Source: Thermoguttaceae bacterium
GTDB lineage: Bacteria; Planctomycetota; Planctomycetia; Pirellulales; Thermoguttaceae
Direction of reading: 5' to 3'
NCBI GenBank assembly: GCA_017436025.1
Contig: JAFSDX010000133.1
Coordinates: forward strand, 1 to 46,789
Length of the DNA: 46,789 nt
The notes beneath the pieces are model-generated. The model was not told where the DNA came from and did no database searches. It saw only the letters and a list, made by a program, of their open reading frames with translations. This document shows positions 42,699 through 46,789 of this stretch, piece by piece. Position 1 is the stretch's first letter, and the number at the start of each line of letters is the position of its first letter. A program made the translations under genes and the position numbers.

Positions 42699-45074
42699 AT
42701 GGAAAGAAACGAGACGTCGAGACGAAAAAAACGGAGAAAACGGCGAGCGACGAACGTTTGGGTCGCGTTGCTCGCGTTGGCGTCTTGCGTTTTCGACGGT
42801 TCTGACGTTGTGTCGCAAGTTGTTGAAAACGCGGAGGTTAAGGTGGACGTCGCGCCGGAGGAGAAGGAGCGCGAGCGTTTGGCGAAGGAACGGGCGCGCC
42901 GTTTTCGCGAACAAACGGCGGAGTCGTTCCTCGAAACGCGAGCCGTTTTTTATCCGACCGAACTCGCTTGGGGGGACGCCGCTTATTTTGCGACCGTCGA
43001 GCGGAATTTGGACGCCGAGCCGCGGAATATTTACGCGCCGAATAGTTACGAAGTCGGAAAACGCCGCGACTTCGGGAAAATCGCGATTACCTCGCCGGAC
43101 GTCGCGGGCGAGTACGTTTATCGAAACGAATTGGCGTTCGATTATTTAAGCGAGGCGCGGGACGCCGCTTGGATGGACTCGGCGCTGCTAAGGCGGCATG
43201 TCGAAATCGCGCCGGGCGAGGAGCGTTTTCGCGTCCGAGCCGCGCTTGAATTTCCGCCGCTCGAAGACGCGAACGCTCCGTTTTGGGCGGCGATTCGGCA
43301 AAAGTTGGACGCGGAGGGAAGCGTCGTTTTGCGACTAAGCGTCGACTTTGAACGAACGGACGAAAGCGTCGAGTTCCGCAACGACGTTTTTGAGACGGAA
43401 GTCGTTGTTAATAAACGAATTAGCAAAGAAGCGGAAAAGCTCGACCGTTGGTTCGACGCGACGCCGAAAGAAATGTTGCCGATACGCCGAGAGTGGGACG
43501 GCGGGGGGTACAAAGCGCCGCAAAACAAAAAAGACGGCGAGCGGGCGAAGTCGAAGGAGAATAAGAAGTCCTTTATTTCCTTAAACGGCGACGTTTACGA
43601 GCCTTGGGCGTTTCTCCGCGTCGGGAATCGCAAGCCGGCCGCTCCCAATAATCCGACCGATTTGGAGGGATGGCGCAAGTTGGAAAGCGAGTTCGCGCCG
43701 TCGACGCTCCGCGACGAGATAACGTTCGTTCGGTTGCAACTCGAATATTACGCGGCGTCGCCCGGGTTTCCAACGGGAGACGCGTTGAAAGCGTTGATCG
43801 CTTGGTTGGCGGCTCGACCGGAGGCGCAACGGGCCGTTTTGGCGGCGAGCGTCGAAGGTAAGTCGAATTATTTCAAAGGGAAGGAGTTGGCGCCGAAGTA
43901 TCGCGCGCTTGCGGAGGCGGTCGAACGAAGCGCCGCGCGTTGGGCTCCGAATCGCGAACGTTTCGCCGCGGAGGAGGGGAGCGCTCGTTCCGCGTCGCGA
44001 ATTTACGAGCCGTTGCCGCCGCTTCCCGAGCCGTTTGAGACCGAAACGCGACACGTCGTTTGGCCGCGCGAGGCGTTTTTCGGCGACGTCGCGTACTTCG
44101 CGGCGATCGAATGCAACGTCTCTCCGACGCTCGGCGGCGCGCGAAACGTTGTCGATTTTGAATTTTTGAAGCGACATTATGCGGGCCCGGTCGAAATCGA
44201 AGCGGAAGGGATCGATATTAAACATCGGTATTTTCAAGAGTTATGGCCGTTGAATGTAGTCGAGCCGCAACGGGACGCCCCGTCGACGTTATTGCCGCCG
44301 GGAGAGGAGCGGGCGTTCGCGAAGTTCGCGTTCGAGTTGCCGCCGCTTGAAGATTGGAACGACCCGTTTTGGGCGGCGGTTCGCGAAAAATTGGCGACCG
44401 AAAAGCGCGTCGCGTTGCGTTGCCGTTTTAAATGTTGGAACGGCGGAAGAAAAAAGCCGACGCCGCTTGAAACGGTGATTGTTCTTAAAGAGCGGCCGAG
44501 CAAAGAGTTAGAAAAGGTCGCCGGTTGGTTTGACGCGACGCCGGACGAGCTTTTCCCGAAACGCGTCGGGCAGCATACGACCAAAACTCTTCCGTCTTTG
44601 TACGAAGCGCCGCGAATCGTCAAAAGCGGCGCCGAAGGAATCGAACTTGACGCAAGCGGCGAACTTTTCTGTCCTTGGCTCTTCCTGCGCGTCGGGAACC
44701 GCAAGCCGTCCGACCCGAACAACCCGACGACGGTCGACGGTTGGCGCAAATTGGAACGCGAGTTTGAGGCGTCGACGCTCCGGGACGAAATAACGTTCGC
44801 TCGCTTGCAACTCGAGTATTACGCGGCGTCAACGAACGAAGAAGCGGAAGTCGCGTCGAAGGCGTTGGTCGCTTGGTTGGCGGCGCGTCCGGAAGCGCAA
44901 CGGGTCGTCTTGTCGGCGAGCGTTTTTTCGAAGGCGCCGGAATTTGCGAAAACGCGGCTGAACGCGAAGTATCTCGCGCTTGTCGAAGCGATTTGGAGCG
45001 AGGCGGAGATTGCGCGGCTCCTCGAAAAACGGGATTGCGTCGCGGAACCGACGGAAGAGAAAACGGGTAAATAG
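42699..45074 (+). CDS. Unknown secreted protein with two homologous halves
   Basis: 791 residues. An Arg/Lys-rich N terminus leads to a hydrophobic segment (VWVALLALASCVFDG), likely a signal or anchor. The remainder is an internal duplication of about 350 residues: WGDAAYFATVERN versus FGDVAYFAAIECN, FLRVGNRKPAAPNNPTDLEG versus FLRVGNRKPSDPNNPTTVDG, STLRDEITFVRLQLEYYAAS versus STLRDEITFARLQLEYYAAS, and AWLAARPEAQRAVLAASV versus AWLAARPEAQRVVLSASV. I recognise no family. The ATG at 42699 has AAGGAG upstream; an extension to 42636 would cross the leader. It has its own promoter and terminator. Function unknown. Confidence 0.85.
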   Translation: MERNETSRRKKRRKRRATNVWVALLALASCVFDGSDVVSQVVENAEVKVDVAPEEKERERLAKERARRFREQTAESFLETRAVFYPTELAWGDAAYFATVERNLDAEPRNIYAPNSYEVGKRRDFGKIAITSPDVAGEYVYRNELAFDYLSEARDAAWMDSALLRRHVEIAPGEERFRVRAALEFPPLEDANAPFWAAIRQKLDAEGSVVLRLSVDFERTDESVEFRNDVFETEVVVNKRISKEAEKLDRWFDATPKEMLPIRREWDGGGYKAPQNKKDGERAKSKENKKSFISLNGDVYEPWAFLRVGNRKPAAPNNPTDLEGWRKLESEFAPSTLRDEITFVRLQLEYYAASPGFPTGDALKALIAWLAARPEAQRAVLAASVEGKSNYFKGKELAPKYRALAEAVERSAARWAPNRERFAAEEGSARSASRIYEPLPPLPEPFETETRHVVWPREAFFGDVAYFAAIECNVSPTLGGARNVVDFEFLKRHYAGPVEIEAEGIDIKHRYFQELWPLNVVEPQRDAPSTLLPPGEERAFAKFAFELPPLEDWNDPFWAAVREKLATEKRVALRCRFKCWNGGRKKPTPLETVIVLKERPSKELEKVAGWFDATPDELFPKRVGQHTTKTLPSLYEAPRIVKSGAEGIELDASGELFCPWLFLRVGNRKPSDPNNPTTVDGWRKLEREFEASTLRDEITFARLQLEYYAASTNEEAEVASKALVAWLAARPEAQRVVLSASVFSKAPEFAKTRLNAKYLALVEAIWSEAEIARLLEKRDCVAEPTEEKTGK

Positions 45075-45117
45075 CGCGGGGTTTGAAGACAAACGCTAAA
45101 TAAAGACGCTTTCCGCT

Positions 45118-45157
45118 AAGCCGGCGTCGTTGGGGAAACTCGCGACGCCGGCTTTTT
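45118..45157 (+). terminator. Intrinsic terminator after the duplicated protein
   Basis: AAGCCGGCGTCG (45118-45129) pairs perfectly with CGACGCCGGCTT (45143-45154), followed by T-run. It is the strongest terminator in the window. Confidence 0.93.
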
Positions 45158-45296
45158 GTCGCGCTGTTTGAATAAGAGAACGCGTTTGATTTTTGAAAAT
45201 CAAACAGAATTCAACGCGAGCCGACGTCGCCCCGCGTTGAAACGGAGGGGAAGGGGCGAAATTATCGAAAAATCGGCGCGTTTTCTTAAAATTTGC

Positions 45297-45325
45297 TTGA
45301 ATTTCGGGCGTCGAACGGGTATACT
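45297..45325 (+). promoter_or_regulatory. Promoter for the GH106-like gene
   Basis: TTGAAT (45297-45302), 17-base spacer, TATACT (45320-45325), about 110 bases before the ATG at 45444. The remainder of the gap 45075-45443 has the terminator above and no gene. Confidence 0.65.
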
Positions 45326-45443
45326 TGACGAACGGCGGCGCGTTTTCGCCGCGAGCGACCGCGCCTCGGGCCGCTCGAGCGTCTTATTACCTTAACGATT
45401 TTTGAAGAAGAAACGCGGCGTCGCGTCGCGAAACGGAGCGTTT

Positions 45444-46789
45444 ATGAAACGTCGAACGAAGAATTGGAGAAGGAAAGCGTTGCAAGGCGTCGCCGTCGCG
45501 GCGGCTCTTTGCGGCGGCGTCGATTTTGAAACGTTAAACGGTTTGCAAACGATTGCAAGCGCGGAAGTTGCGAAGGTCGACGAAGACGCGGAAAAAAGCG
45601 GCGATGTCGCGTCGAATGAAGCGGTAAAAACGACGAATCGTTCCCTTGTCGACGACTTTTTGTCGCCTCCGGATTCGGCGCGACCCGGCGTTTACTGGTT
45701 TTTTCTCGACGCGAACCTGTCGAAAGAGGGGATGAAGGCCGACCTCGAAGCGATGAAGCGCGCCGGGATCGGGCGGGCGATCGCAATGGAGGCAAATCAA
45801 GGCGGGCCAAAGGGTTCCGTCGCGTATATGACGCCGGAATGGCTCGACTGTTGGCGGTTCGCGGGCGCGGAGGCGAAGCGGCTTGGAATCGACCTAACCC
45901 TTGCGTCCGGGCCGGGTTGGTGCGGCGCGGGCGGGCCTTGGATTCGACCGGAAAACTCGATGCAACACCTGCGCTCGTCCGAAACGAAAGTCGTTGGGCC
46001 GACGCGTTTTGAGGGAAATTTACCAAAACCGACGCCGCGCGACCCCTATTTTGGCCGAGGTTCGCTCGGGCCTTGCGAAAAGGACTGGCGGGAATTTTAC
46101 CGAGACGTCGCCGTTCTCGCGTTTCCGACGCCGAAGGGCGCTTGGCGGCTCCCCGATTGGGAGGAAAAGGCGCTCTTTTTCCGCCCGCCGTACTCGTCGC
46201 TACCCGGCGTCAAGCCGTTTTTGCCGCCGACGCCGGAAACGCCCGACGCCGCCGATTCGATCGTTGAAGCGTCGCAAATCCGCGATATTTCGCAGTTTAT
46301 GGACGCGGACGGTCGCCTGACTTGGGACGTTCCGGAAGGCGAATGGACGATTCTGCGACTTGGGCGGCGCCTTACCGGGCAAACGTCGCGACCCGCTCCC
46401 GACGCCGGACTCGGGCTCGAATCGGACAAGTTCGAAACGTCCGGAATCGACGCGCACTTCGCCGCTTTTAACGCGAAAGTGCTTGACGTCGCGGAGTTTA
46501 CGACGCTGCATCACGACAGTTGGGAAATGAGTTCGCAGAACTGGTCGGAGAATTTCCGCGAACACTTTACAAAACGTCGCGGATACGACCCGTTGCCTTG
46601 GACGCCGGCGATGTTCGGGATTCCGGTCGAAAGCGTCGAGAAAACGGAACGCTTCCTTTGGGACTTGCGACGAACGGCGCGAGAACTCGTTTACGAGAAT
46701 AACGTCTTGCGAATGAAGGAGTTGGGAGCGGCGCGCGGACTCGATTTTTCGACGGAGGCTTACGACCTCAACCCGGCGGGCGACCTTTA
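45444..46789 (+). CDS. GH106-like glycoside hydrolase, 5' part
   Basis: The frame stays open to the window end (448 codons), so the gene is cut off at its 3' end. After a signal-like N terminus (KALQGVAVAAALCGGV) comes FLSPPDSARPGVYWFFLDAN, then KEGMKADLEAMKRAGIGRA, LTLASGPGWCGAGGPWIRPE and TLHHDSWEMSSQNWSENF, a run that fits the alpha-L-rhamnosidase family GH106 (Glyco_hydro_106). Family members cleave rhamnose from plant or bacterial glycans; the exact substrate is not readable. The frame begins with ATG after ACGGAGCG. Enzymes of this family are about 900-1100 residues, so about half is seen. Confidence 0.85.
   Translation, partial: MKRRTKNWRRKALQGVAVAAALCGGVDFETLNGLQTIASAEVAKVDEDAEKSGDVASNEAVKTTNRSLVDDFLSPPDSARPGVYWFFLDANLSKEGMKADLEAMKRAGIGRAIAMEANQGGPKGSVAYMTPEWLDCWRFAGAEAKRLGIDLTLASGPGWCGAGGPWIRPENSMQHLRSSETKVVGPTRFEGNLPKPTPRDPYFGRGSLGPCEKDWREFYRDVAVLAFPTPKGAWRLPDWEEKALFFRPPYSSLPGVKPFLPPTPETPDAADSIVEASQIRDISQFMDADGRLTWDVPEGEWTILRLGRRLTGQTSRPAPDAGLGLESDKFETSGIDAHFAAFNAKVLDVAEFTTLHHDSWEMSSQNWSENFREHFTKRRGYDPLPWTPAMFGIPVESVEKTERFLWDLRRTARELVYENNVLRMKELGAARGLDFSTEAYDLNPAGDL

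Overview
The window looks like a contig from a Planctomycetota bacterium. The lineage signs are a prepilin-type DUF1559 protein with its small partner lipoprotein, a ThuA-like protein, formylglycine-generating-enzyme (FGE)-like domains, a giant protein joining two CxxCH c-type haem motifs to an FGE-like domain, a Tat-exported sialidase-like protein and a very short basic protein of planctomycete type. Species cannot be read from the sequence. Predicted promoters follow a clear pattern: TTGAAA or TTGACN, 16-18 bases, then TATAAT or TATACT. Genes mostly have purine-rich ribosome binding sites.

Layout. 1-5.2 kb: 3' part of mutS, peptidase T, an unknown acidic protein, galactokinase. 5.2-12.4 kb: a 59-residue basic protein with a GTG start, a ThuA-like protein, then (minus strand) the DUF1559 protein and its lipoprotein, then (plus strand) a sialidase-like protein and an FGE-like secreted protein. 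12.8-17.4 kb: an arrestin-like protein paired with a P-loop ATPase, pyrD and thiC. 17.6-28.3 kb: a complete type I-E CRISPR-Cas system, in the order cas3, cas8e, cse2, cas6e, cas7e, cas5e, cas1, cas2, followed by a YprB-like DEDDy exonuclease, a leader and an array of nine 28-29 bp repeats. 28.4-28.6 kb: a 62-bp tandem repeat. 28.8-41.1 kb: ribD, then a minus-strand series of a metY-type sulfhydrylase, a cysteine hydrolase, a HEAT-repeat protein, the 1582-residue cytochrome/FGE-like fusion and a DUF2157-type membrane protein. 41.9-46.8 kb: rpsU, a secreted protein made of two homologous halves, and the 5' part of a GH106-like glycoside hydrolase that runs off the window.

How the parts work together. 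The CRISPR locus has everything needed for adaptation (Cas1, Cas2), crRNA processing (Cas6e), surveillance (Cascade) and interference (Cas3). The unusual part is the free-standing 3'-5' exonuclease-type gene between cas2 and the leader; it is well placed to trim prespacers, but this is inference. The sialidase-like, GH106-like, ThuA-like and galactokinase genes suggest use of host or plant glycans.

Spaces between genes are rich in structure: tandem repeats with periods of 31, 41 and 62 bp, an identical 29-bp element near both ends of the window, AT-rich leader elements, and several intrinsic terminators. All calls come from reading the sequence and recalling family motifs; no database search was run.
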